From positions 1 to 64,000 of the forward strand of contig JAIMBI010000002.1 of the NCBI GenBank assembly GCA_023565505.1: a stretch of DNA of 64,000 nt. The letters are read 5' to 3'. A program made the translations under genes and the position numbers. The notes under the pieces were generated by a model. The model was given only the letters and a program-made list of their open reading frames with translations. It ran no database searches and was not told the DNA's origin. Of this stretch, positions 1 to 6,886 are shown one piece after another. Every line of letters starts with the position of its first letter. Positions within the stretch are counted from its first letter, which is position 1. Source of the stretch: Actinomycetes bacterium. Its GTDB lineage: Bacteria; Bacillota; Sulfobacillia; Sulfobacillales; JAIMBI01.

Positions 1-77
1 GTATTGGTGTCGGATTTCGTCAGGGGTGGGTCAATTTTATTCCGGCGATCTGGATCATTTTAATTCCGGCGCTAACA
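1..77. mobile_element. Right terminus of an IS21-like element, cut by the window edge
   Basis: Two near-identical 17-base direct repeats lie at 31-47 and 55-71, both ending in ATTCCGGCG, and the block closes with TAACA at 73-77. Multiple short repeats inside a terminus ending in CA are typical of IS21-family ends. The rest of the element would lie to the left, outside the window. It is a different subtype from the IS21 element at 832-4981, whose repeats read differently. Family assignment is inferred from the end structure only. Confidence 0.45.
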
Positions 78-108
78 GGCCCTCACCCGCGACGCTCGCG
101 CCGACCGC

Positions 109-420
109 TTGGCGGCATGGCACCGGGGCAGCAGCGCGAGAGGGCCGGCAAACGGCGCCACGCCGTCACCCGGCAGGGAAAAAGCAGCCCAAGAACGAGG
201 GGTGTCGCCAGAGACTTTGCGCCATTGGGAAGCGGAAGGGAAAATCCGGGTGGGGCGAACACCGGGAGGTCACCGCCGGTATGACCTGGCCAGCCTTCGC
301 GGATGGTCCCGTAAGGAGTCCGGACCGAAAGCACTGATACACTGCGCCAGGCGTATAACGTCCGTCAGCACGGGCGTGCCGTCGTCCCCGAGGTCTCCCG
401 CGAGCACATCCGCGTGATGG
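109..420 (+). pseudogene. Decayed MerR/IS607-type helix-turn-helix gene
   Basis: The readable part contains a winged-helix DNA-binding motif (GVSPETLRHWEAEGKI followed by RTPGGHRRYDLASL), as in MerR regulators and in the N-terminus of IS607-type serine recombinases. After about residue 75 the frame loses sense, and a continuation (RQAYNVRQHGRAVV..) is readable in another frame up to about 429, so a frameshift near 335 is likely. No recombinase catalytic domain follows. The gene lies just after an IS21-like terminus and before a PIN-toxin relic. It could be a transposon fragment or the regulatory half of a toxin-antitoxin locus. Confidence 0.4.
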
Positions 421-432
421 GGGAAAAGTAGC

Positions 433-623
433 GTGCCCGTTGTCGCGGTGGTCAGCGCCCAAGACCTCGCGTGGTTGCAGGAGCGGGATGGACGGTTCGC
501 CGAACTCGGCGCGTCATGGATGACCCCCGCAAGCCATTCCGCGATGTCCCGGCCGAGGAGTTTGACCGGCCCGTCGCCGAGGCCGTCGCTGGCCTCCGCG
601 GGGACTACCGGGCTATCTTCCGT
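433..623 (+). pseudogene. Frameshifted antitoxin-like fragment upstream of the PIN gene
   Basis: Two frames must be joined near 515 to read a continuous peptide: VVAVVSAQDLAWLQERDGRFAEL, then DDPRKPFRDVPAEEFDRPVAEAV. The acidic, helical, short product directly before a PIN-domain toxin start is what a type II antitoxin would look like. No family can be named with confidence. The frameshift makes it non-functional as it stands. Confidence 0.3.
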
Positions 624-831
624 ATGATGCGTGTCGTCTTGGACACCAACGTGATCGGCATGCGAGCCGAGGGCGGCCCCTTGGCCATCCTCCGTGACGG
701 CTGACTTAGGGACCTGCACGTGGTGGTTTCCGAACCGCTCTTGGCGGCGGTAGAGCGCACACTCACGAAACCGTATCTTCCACGCGTCTCGGGCCGGCTC
801 GGATTCAACGCGTTTGAGCGCGGCTTAAAAG
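624..831 (+). pseudogene. PIN-domain toxin gene, 5' part, interrupted by IS21
   Basis: The start MMRVVLDTNV, followed by GGPLAIL, is the N-terminus of a PIN-domain ribonuclease toxin with the first catalytic Asp in LDTN. A TGA at 702-704 interrupts the frame. The same frame then continues (LHVVVSEPLLAAVERTLTKPYL.., GFNAFERGLK) up to the IS21 insertion point, and the coding sense resumes after the element at 4982. The gene therefore carries at least a nonsense codon and an insertion. PIN toxins normally cleave RNA and are neutralised by the product of an upstream gene. Confidence 0.6.
825..831. repeat. Left copy of the IS21 target-site duplication
   Basis: The 7-base word TTAAAAG directly precedes the left tip of the IS21 element. 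It recurs at 4982-4988 directly after the right tip. A 4-8 bp duplication is normal for IS21-family insertion. Confidence 0.8.
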
Positions 832-838
832 TGTAAGC

Positions 839-889
839 GGCCATCAAATTCACCCACCTGGTCGGTAAAACGGCCACGTAATTCACCCA
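839..889 (+). repeat. IS21 left-end transposase-binding repeats (first two of three)
   Basis: Two copies of GGCCA-N3-AATTCACCCA occupy 839-856 and 872-889. The third copy, at 2430-2447, has been pushed away by the IS110 insertion. The right end carries the inverted version at 4957-4974. Repeated terminal sites of this kind bind IstA in characterised IS21 elements. Confidence 0.7.
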
Positions 890-990
890 CGTATGATGAG
901 CGTCAAGCCCCCCGACGACGCCAACACGGACCGCTCCGTCAGGGTTCGCCCGGACGGTTCCCCCTTCTACGTCCCGCGTGCCTTCGGCGG

Positions 991-2118
991 TCAGGCCTCC
1001 GCCGCAGTGGGAGGGACCACCGGTTCGACTCCCCACTGGGCCAGGCGCTCCCGGAGGGGATACGGCGGCTGCTGCGCGATCGTGCGCCGAATCCGTTGCA
1101 CCTTGGTGTGATAGCGACGCGGATCCCGTTCCTGCGCCCACCGAGCGTCCCGCCAAATCCGCCACGCGGCCACTAACAGTTTCCGGGCGACCGCGACCAA
1201 AGCCCGCCGGGGGCCCAAGCGGCCGACGACGCGGTAATAAAAGGCGCACCACGGTCCGTCAACCCGGCGAATGGCTTGCCATGCGGCTTCCAGTAAGGCA
1301 TGCCGCAAAACGGCGGGGCCCTGACGGCTGATCCGGCCTCGCCAGTCCGCTTCCCCCGATGGGTGCCCGCGCGGATCCCAGCCGGCATACCGCGCCACCT
1401 GGCGAGCGTGCCGGAAGCGATGCGGGTCACCGATCCAGGCCCCGATCACCACGGCGGTCCAGGGGCCAATGCCGTCGAGACGCCATAACCACGCCAAAGC
1501 CGGTTGGTCCAGAACGCGCCGCACAATCTCCGCCCGGAGCCGCGCCGCTTCCGCGGCTGCGTGCTCGGCCAACGTCAGTGCGCTCGTCACCAAGAGCTGG
1601 GTCTCGACGTCCACCTCGCGCCCATGCGCAGCCAACCAGGGACCGACGGCGGTGCCGCGCGGCAGGCTCCACCCCGCGCGCAGCAGCACGCTCTTGGCCC
1701 GGTTGGTCCACGGGGTCGCCGCTTCTTGGCACGCCCGCACGTGCTGAATCAGGGCCCGGACGGCGCGCACCTCCGCCGGCGGTACCCAGACGCGCGGCAC
1801 GGTCCCCAGGGCGAGCATCTGCGCTAAGCGTTCTGCGTCCACACGGTCCGTATGGCGCCCCGCCCCCAGGCGTTTTAACGCCACCGGATGGGCGACCACC
1901 ACTTGGCCAGCCCGCTCGACTAACCGGTCATACAGCGCAAACGCGTTGCCGGTGGCCTCCAGGGCCACCCAGGTCTCGGGCGTCACGTAGGCCAGGATTA
2001 AGCGGTTCCAGCCCTCTGGCGTGTTGGGCACCCGGAAGTGTACCCCCTTCTGGCCCGGGCGAAACAGGTACCCATGGAGATACGTCTTGTGGACATCCAA
2101 GCCCAAGTACTGCGGCAC
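991..2118 (-). CDS. IS110-family transposase (DEDD recombinase)
   Basis: A 375-residue protein. The N-terminal RuvC-like DEDD domain begins with YLGLDVHK (first catalytic Asp), continues with WVALEATGN, and has TDRVDAERLAQM about 80 residues in. The C-terminal Transposase_20 domain contains LDGIGPWTAVVIGAWIGD and the downstream RISRQGPAVLRHALLEAAW helix with its Ser. The GTG start at 2118 is chosen because an AAGGAGGAG ribosome-binding site lies just upstream. An in-frame extension to 2334 covers the non-coding leader and has no family similarity. The frame is intact, so the element may be active. IS110 enzymes use a bridge RNA to pair donor and target. Confidence 0.9.
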   Translation of the reverse strand: MPQYLGLDVHKTYLHGYLFRPGQKGVHFRVPNTPEGWNRLILAYVTPETWVALEATGNAFALYDRLVERAGQVVVAHPVALKRLGAGRHTDRVDAERLAQMLALGTVPRVWVPPAEVRAVRALIQHVRACQEAATPWTNRAKSVLLRAGWSLPRGTAVGPWLAAHGREVDVETQLLVTSALTLAEHAAAEAARLRAEIVRRVLDQPALAWLWRLDGIGPWTAVVIGAWIGDPHRFRHARQVARYAGWDPRGHPSGEADWRGRISRQGPAVLRHALLEAAWQAIRRVDGPWCAFYYRVVGRLGPRRALVAVARKLLVAAWRIWRDARWAQERDPRRYHTKVQRIRRTIAQQPPYPLRERLAQWGVEPVVPPTAAEA

Positions 2119-2397
2119 AGGCGTCTCCTCCTTCGGGGCGAGAACCCGGCTCACCCGGCGCCGTGTGCCGCCGGGTGTCCGCACGCACTCACGTATGCGA
2201 GGCCCGGCTACCGGACCGGCCTCATGCGGGCGGTGCGCCGGCGGGAGCCAGCCATACACCCCTGCGGCGCTGGGCCCCCCAGGCCCACGCCATGGGAAAC
2301 GTCCGGCGCGCCCCGCCTCGGCTGCGGTTAGCACCGCGCCCGCGCGGTACCCACGCCGTTCGGCGGAGCGGAACCGATTCCTCCTCGGCGTGACCGC
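2119..2397 (-). ncRNA. Candidate IS110 bridge RNA region
   Basis: This 279-nt interval lies between the left inverted repeat (2398-2418) and the transposase ribosome-binding site on the transcribed strand. In IS110-group elements the 5' non-coding end encodes a structured RNA of roughly 150-200 nt with target-binding and donor-binding loops. I see GC-rich self-complementary stretches but have not folded it, so the RNA's ends and loops are unassigned. The call rests on position and element family. Confidence 0.4.
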
Positions 2398-2523
2398 GGG
2401 GCTTGACGCTCATCATACCCACACCCCTTGGCCACCGAATTCACCCCCCTGGGGCCAGGGGTCTCCCTTCCCCAGGGCTAAGTCCCTCCCGAGTCTGTCT
2501 CAGACTCGGAGAGGAGTGCCGGA

Positions 2524-4184
2524 ATGGCGAGAAGGGAGTTCACGATGCACGATCTCCTCGAAATCTGGCAGCATTGGCACGCGGGCGACAGTCTTCGGGC
2601 CATGGCCCGCAACCTGGGTGTCGACCGCCAGACCCTGCGGAAATATATTCAGTGGGCGGAAGCCGCTGGCTACCGCCCGCACCAGCCAGGCGTCACCCAC
2701 GTGGACTGGGTCGCGCTCTATCGGCAGCATGTACCGGCGGGACCGGGGCACCCGCGAACCGCTCAAGCCCTCCTGGTGCCCTATCACGACCGGATTGTAG
2801 CCGGCTTGACCACCAACACCGTCACGACGGTGTGGCGTCGGTTGGTGGACGACACCGGGGTGCCGGTGAGTCTGCGGACCTTCCGTCGCTACTGTGCGAC
2901 CCTGACGGCGCCCCCCCAGGCCGAGGCCGTCACCGTGTGGCGGCCCGACCCACCCCCCGGCCAAGAAGTCCAAGTGGACTTTGGCCTCATGGGTTGGTGG
3001 ACAGACCCCCGCACCCAGCGCCGCCAGCGGATCTGGGCCTTCAGCATGGTGTGGACGGTCAGCCGCCACCCATTCGTCTGGCTCACCCCCACCCAAGACC
3101 TCGCGAGCTGGTGCCAGGCCCACGTGGCGGCCTTTGCCTTCTTCGGCGCCGTGCCGCATCGAGTGGTCCTGGACAACCTGAAAGACGGGGTACTCAAGGC
3201 CGACCGTTATGACCCGCAGTTGAACAAAAGCTATGCCGAGCTCGCTACCTACTACGGGTTCCTGGTGGACCCAGGCCGCGTGGCGCACCCCAAGGACAAG
3301 CCGCGGGTCGAACGACCGATGCGTTTTCTGCGGGACAGTCTCTGGGCCGGCCGCTCGTGGGCGTCGCTCGACGCCATGAATGCCGAAGCCCGGCGCTGGT
3401 GTCGCGACGTGGCGGGCCAGCGCATCCACGGCACCACAGGCCGCCGGCCCGTCGAGCACTTCCAGGCTGTCGAGCAACCCGCCGCGCTCCCCCTGCCGCC
3501 CACCCCGTGGGAGCTGGCGACCTGGACCACCGCCAAAGTCGGCGTGGACGCCCGGTGTCAGGTCCAACGGGTCCTCTATTCGGTCCCCTGGCGGTATTTG
3601 CACCGCCAGCTCGATGTCCGGGTGAGCGCCCGGGAGGTAGCCTTCTATTGGCAGGGGGAGTGCATCAAAATCCATTCCCGGGGCCGCGTGGGTGACCGCC
3701 CCCATGACGACCCCGCCGACTTTCCCCGGACCAACTGGCGTATTACATGGCCACTCCGACGCGGTGTCGGGAACGCGCCGCGGCCGCCGGGCCGCATGTG
3801 CTCACGGTCGTCGAGGCCTTACTGGCTACCGAGACGTCCGCCCATCTGCGCCAAGTCCTCGGGATTCTGCGACTACAGGAGACCTATGGGGCCGCCCGCC
3901 TCGACGCGGCCTGCCACCGCGCCTGGGCCTTTGGCGACCCCCGGTACCGGACCGTGCGCACCATCCTCGTGAAAGCCTGGGATCAACAACCCCTGCCGCC
4001 ACCGTCGGGCGACCCGCGGCCTTCGGCGGGCGCGCTGCTCCACGGATCATCTCAGTTTAGCATGGACCGCCCCGTAGGACCGACGGATGACGGGGAACCC
4101 CAGGGCACGGGGTCCCCCACCGCCGAACAACGAGCCCCATGCCGCCCGTCCCGAGAAAGGAGCGTCCCGAATGACCCCACATGA
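2524..4184 (+). pseudogene. istA: IstA transposase of IS21, frameshifted near its C-terminus
   Basis: The first frame (2524 to about 3735) gives an N-terminal helix-turn-helix (AMARNLGVDRQTLRKYIQWAE) and the DDE integrase core: VQVDFG (Asp), VVLDNLKDG (Asp) and KPRVERPMRFLRDSLW (Glu). Sense then switches to the +1-related frame (LAYYMATPTRCRERAAAAG.., ILRLQETYGAARLDAACHRAW), the usual IstA C-terminal helical tail. The junction reads ACCAACTGG where ACCAAACTGG would restore the frame, so one A is missing at about 3733. No slippery heptamer is seen, so programmed frameshifting is unlikely. Loss of the tail would probably inactivate transposition. Confidence 0.85.
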
Positions 4185-4926
4185 TCTCCGCCCGTCCCTC
4201 AAGCGTCTCAAATTGAGCGGGATCCTGGCGACTATGGACACCCGCCTCCACGAAGCCGAGACCCAGCGGTGGGGCTACCTGGAGTTTCTCCAACGCCTCT
4301 GCCTAGACGAAATCGAGCGGCGCGAGCAACAGACGCTCGCCCGCCGCGTGGCCGCCGCCCGGTTTGAACAGGTCCAGACGCTCAGCACCTTCGACTTCAC
4401 CTACAATCCCGAGATTCCGGCTCCCGTGATTCGTGATCTCGCGACCTGTGCGTTTCTCCGCCGCCAGGAATCGGTCATTCTCGCGGGGGCCGTCGGCCTA
4501 GGCAAAACTCACCTGGGCCAAGCCCTGGGTTATGCCGCCTGTCAGCAAGGCTATTCCGTGGCCTATCGCAAGGCGCCGGCGCTGTTCGCCGACCTCGGGG
4601 GCGGTCATGCCGACGGCACCTACGAGCGACGGTTACGGGCTTATTTCCATCCTGACTTGCTCATCGTCGATGACTTCGGGCTCTGGGAGTTAACCCCCCA
4701 GCAAAGCGAAGACCTCTATGACTTGGTGTGCCAGCGCGACCAGCATAAGTCCTGGATCCTCATCTCGAACCGATTGCCTCAAGACTGGTATCCCCTGTTC
4801 CCGAATCCGGTCTTAGCCGAAGGGATTCTCGACCGGCTGGTCAACACCAGCTATCATGTCGTCTTGCAGGGTAAAAGTTACCGCCCGCGACGACGACCGG
4901 GGGCAATTCCCCCGGACTCGGCCTAA
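4171..4926 (+). CDS. istB: IstB helper ATPase of IS21
   Basis: A 251-residue AAA+ ATPase that activates the IstA transposase and selects targets. The N-terminal helical domain is followed by a Walker A motif (GAVGLGKT, about residues 106-113) and Walker B (LLIVDDFG). The arginine-rich C-terminus (SYRPRRRP) is usual. The ATG at 4171 follows a GAGAAAGGAG ribosome-binding site and overlaps the tail of istA. The frame is intact and the length is normal for the family. Confidence 0.92.
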   Translation: MTPHDLRPSLKRLKLSGILATMDTRLHEAETQRWGYLEFLQRLCLDEIERREQQTLARRVAAARFEQVQTLSTFDFTYNPEIPAPVIRDLATCAFLRRQESVILAGAVGLGKTHLGQALGYAACQQGYSVAYRKAPALFADLGGGHADGTYERRLRAYFHPDLLIVDDFGLWELTPQQSEDLYDLVCQRDQHKSWILISNRLPQDWYPLFPNPVLAEGILDRLVNTSYHVVLQGKSYRPRRRPGAIPPDSA

Positions 4927-4981
4927 GGACACGTGGTGAATTCACTGACCGTCCCCTGGGTGAATTACATGGCCGTTGACA

Positions 4982-5215
4982 TTAAAAGAGACGGCTATGC
5001 TCCAGCCTGAACCGGTAGCAGGTGCGGCCGCCCCTCCGGAAGACGACTGGATTCTCGTCACCGGGCAGCAGGCGGGCGCCCACTTTGTCTGGTGACGGGC
5101 GATAAGCCTGAGACCCGTCTCCGAACCCCTACCGCGCGGCTCCGGCGCGTGGGGTTCCAGTCCTCGAACCCCTCGGATCCCACGCCGACGCGGCCGAATC
5201 CCGCGCTCCTCCGCT
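4982..5215 (+). pseudogene. PIN-domain toxin gene, 3' part after the IS21 insertion
   Basis: The first seven bases are the right copy of the target duplication. Joining 831 to 4989 keeps the PIN reading frame: ..FERGLKETAMLQPEP, then PPEDDWILVTGQQAGAHFV. The family's conserved DDDWxLATAxxxxADYLVTGD block is recognisable. One missing base near 5088 would be needed to read LVTGDKPETRL from the next frame, and without it a TGA at 5093 ends translation. Nonsense, frameshift and insertion together show long decay. Confidence 0.5.
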
Positions 5216-5297
5216 AAGCCGCCCGCGCCGCGCGGAAGCGGGGCCGAGCGTGGCATAGTGCCCTGTCCGCCGGATTTGGGGGCAGAGCCTCCTAACG

Positions 5298-5325
5298 TTG
5301 ACATATTGTCGTATTGAAATATCAT
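5298..5325 (+). promoter_or_regulatory. Promoter with overlapping AT-rich operator for the mer operon
   Basis: A consensus -35 box TTGACA (5298-5303) is separated by 16 bp from TATCAT (5320-5325). The spacer is AT-rich in a GC-rich region and contains an imperfect inverted repeat (CATATT ... AAATATC, about 5302-5322). An ArsR-family repressor encoded 20 bp downstream would bind such a palindrome and block RNA polymerase. The operator assignment is inferred. Confidence 0.65.
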
Positions 5326-5344
5326 AAAGGCGAGGTGACTAGCG

Positions 5345-5722
5345 ATGGATACGGCGTCGGACGTGTTATTCGCCGACTTTTGGCGCGGGCTGGCCCATCC
5401 CATCCGCATCCGGATTTTGCAGTTGCTGCGGGAGCGGGGATCGCTCACCGTGAGCGAGTTGGTGGCGACCCTGGGGCTCGGTCAAGGCCACGTGTCCAAC
5501 CATTTGAGCTGCCTGAGGAATTGCGGATTTGTCCGGGCCGAGCCGGACGGCCGCTTCGTCCGCTACGCCTTGGCGGATGGCCGCATCGCAACGCTGTTGG
5601 AGGTGGGCGCGGACGTCTGGCGCGACCACGTCCTGGGTGTGGCCGCCTGCGCCGTGGTCCGGGAGGAGGCCTCGGCTGGCGCCGAGGCCGTCGCGGTACC
5701 GCGCCCCGAGGTGGCCGGATGA
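5345..5722 (+). CDS. ArsR/SmtB-family metal sensor of CmtR type, likely mer operon repressor
   Basis: A 125-residue winged-helix repressor with the recognition helix region QGHVSNHLSCLRNCG. Cys56 and Cys60 in that helix, plus Cys102 near the C-terminus (GVAACAVV), sit almost exactly where Mycobacterium CmtR has its Cys57/Cys61/Cys102 Cd/Pb site. The protein therefore probably senses a soft thiophilic metal. The gene heads a unit ending in mercuric reductase. ArsR-type regulators replace MerR in actinobacterial mer operons, so Hg(II) is the likely inducer. An AGGTGA ribosome-binding site precedes the ATG. Autorepression through the promoter at 5298-5325 is expected. Confidence 0.85.
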   Translation: MDTASDVLFADFWRGLAHPIRIRILQLLRERGSLTVSELVATLGLGQGHVSNHLSCLRNCGFVRAEPDGRFVRYALADGRIATLLEVGADVWRDHVLGVAACAVVREEASAGAEAVAVPRPEVAG

Positions 5723-6271
5723 GGCCGCGGCAGTGGGGGCGCGTGGCCTCGGCTCTGCTCGGTGGGGGGGCGGCAGCCTTTGCCGGATTCGCCGTGGTCT
5801 ACCGGCCTGTCGCACCGTCCCATCTCGCGTCGGCCTAGGCGCCGGCCGGGAGGCCGCGCCCGGCAGGCACCTTGACCCTCACGGTGCCGCCGATGACGCT
5901 CCAGACGACAGCCGGCCTGCGGATTCAGGTGCCGGCAGCCCCCGTTACGGTGTTGTACTTCATGGCCGTCAATGCGGGACCTGTATCGACGGCGAGCAGT
6001 AACTGGCCGCGGTGGCCTCCGAGTTGCCGGTGGGGACGCAGGTGCTCTCCGTGGACGTCACACCCCAGACCGACCCGGCCTCAACCGTGGCGCACCTCGC
6101 CCCGCAGGTGGGCGCGCACTGGCCCCAAGCCTTCGCCACCCTGCCGGTTATCCAGGCCTATCGCGTGGGCAGGTCGTCGTGGTCACCGGCCGGGGTCAGG
6201 TGGTCTATGACGGGCCGCGGCCGTCTCATGCGGAGCTACTCCGCGTCGTGCGGGCGGCGCGGGGCAGCTGA
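5719..6271 (+). pseudogene. Membrane-anchored thioredoxin-like gene, multiply broken
   Basis: Joining frames gives an N-terminal membrane segment (VASALLGGGAAAFAGFAVVY), then a TlpA/thioredoxin-like domain (VTVLYFMAVN, CGTCIDGEQ, LSVDVTPQTDP) and a C-terminal VVVTGRGQVVYDGPRPSHAELLRVV. Lesions are TAG at 5836-5838, one missing base near 5972 (AATGCGG for AATTGCGG), TAA at 6000-6002 and a further frameshift near 6170. The CGTC pair resembles a redox CxxC site. The start overlaps the regulator stop as ATGA, so it was once the second gene of the operon. Loss did not stop the downstream mer genes from staying intact. Confidence 0.6.
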
Positions 6272-6323
6272 CGGCCGCATCCTATTGACGCGGCGGGCGG
6301 TCAGCGGGAAGGGGGGCTGGTTA

Positions 6324-6623
6324 ATGAAACCCGTACAAAAGCAGGCCGCGTCGGATGCCACGCGTCCCGGCGACGAGGCGGCGTGCGTCGGGTCCGTGCG
6401 GGCAGACAGCTCGTGGTGGCTCATCCTGCCGTTTGCGGCCCTGGGGCTGTGCTGCGGCGGACCCCTCCTGGTGGGGGTGCTCGGCGCCGTGGCCTCGGCC
6501 GTGGCAGCCGTCTGGGCACCGGGCTTGGGGGCGCTCGGGGCGGCGGGACTGCTGGTGTGGGTTGCGTGGCGACGCCGCCGCGCACTCGGCGTCGCCACCA
6601 CGGGAAGGAGGGATGTGCCATGA
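6324..6623 (+). CDS. Small Cys-Cys membrane protein, MerT/MerF-like
   Basis: A 99-residue protein with two predicted transmembrane helices (about residues 32-58 and 62-88) joined by a very short loop, and a basic C-terminus (WRRRRA). Cys43-Cys44, followed by GGP, lie inside the first helix. Mercury importers MerT and MerF also carry a vicinal Cys pair in helix 1. Overall similarity is too low to name it as either. Position directly before a MerP-like protein and MerA supports a role in bringing Hg(II) to the reductase. Confidence 0.6.
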   Translation: MKPVQKQAASDATRPGDEAACVGSVRADSSWWLILPFAALGLCCGGPLLVGVLGAVASAVAAVWAPGLGALGAAGLLVWVAWRRRRALGVATTGRRDVP

Positions 6624-6832
6624 CCGAACGCCAGCTCAAGATTGGCGGCATGCACTGCGTGGACTGCGCCCATACGGTGGAACGGGCCCTGGCGGCGGTG
6701 CCGGGGGTGGCCCGGGCCCGGGTGCACTATCTCAAGAAAGTGGCCACGGTCACGGTGGACGACAGCGTGCCGACCGCCACGCTCGTGGAGGCGGTCGCCC
6801 GCGTCGGCTATCAGGCGGCCCCGGCCGAGTAG
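6620..6832 (+). CDS. MerP/CopZ-like heavy-metal-binding protein
   Basis: A 70-residue single HMA domain with the metal-binding loop GMHCVDC (Cys13, Cys16). There is no signal peptide, so it acts in the cytoplasm, unlike classical periplasmic MerP. It probably ferries Hg(II) from the preceding membrane protein to MerA. The ATG overlaps the upstream stop (ATGA) and follows GGAAGGAGGG. A copper chaperone role is possible from sequence alone, but the operon argues for mercury. Confidence 0.85.
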   Translation: MTERQLKIGGMHCVDCAHTVERALAAVPGVARARVHYLKKVATVTVDDSVPTATLVEAVARVGYQAAPAE

Positions 6833-6886
6833 TCCACCGGTGCTCCGGGTTTGTCCCGGCAATCGGTTCCCGAAGGAGACGAGGCA

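Larger units (their letters stand above)
891..2418 (-). mobile_element. IS110-family insertion sequence nested in IS21
   Basis: A perfect 21-bp inverted repeat bounds the segment (891-911 and 2398-2418; outer sequence GTATGATGAGCGTC). Inside is one DEDD/Tnp_20 transposase gene on the minus strand, with 280 nt of non-coding DNA upstream of its start and 79 nt downstream. IS110 elements often lack inverted repeats, so a perfect 21-bp pair is unusual. The long upstream leader fits the place where IS110 elements encode their bridge RNA. The exact tips and core dinucleotide cannot be fixed without an empty site. Confidence 0.8.
832..4981 (+). mobile_element. IS21-family insertion sequence carrying a nested IS110 element
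   Basis: The tips are 5'-TGT at 832 and ACA-3' at 4981, flanked by the 7-bp duplication TTAAAAG. Transposase-binding-type repeats of the form GGCCA-N3-AATTCACCC occur at 839-856, 872-889 and 2430-2447 on the left, with an inverted copy at 4957-4974 on the right. The cargo is istA (frameshifted) and istB. An IS110-family element at 891-2418 sits between the second and third left repeats, so it arrived after the IS21. Without the nested element the IS is about 2.6 kb, normal for the family. Confidence 0.88.

Noticed and set aside
702-704. TGA in the PIN gene as selenocysteine
   Set aside because: The position is not a known Sec site, no SECIS-like hairpin is evident, and the same gene has other lesions.
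2119-2334. N-terminal extension of the IS110 transposase
   Set aside because: It has no family similarity, and the AAGGAGGAG site points to GTG 2118. The interval is better read as non-coding leader.
3700-3760. Programmed ribosomal frameshift in istA
   Set aside because: No slippery heptamer or downstream stem was seen. A simple one-base deletion in an A-run explains it.
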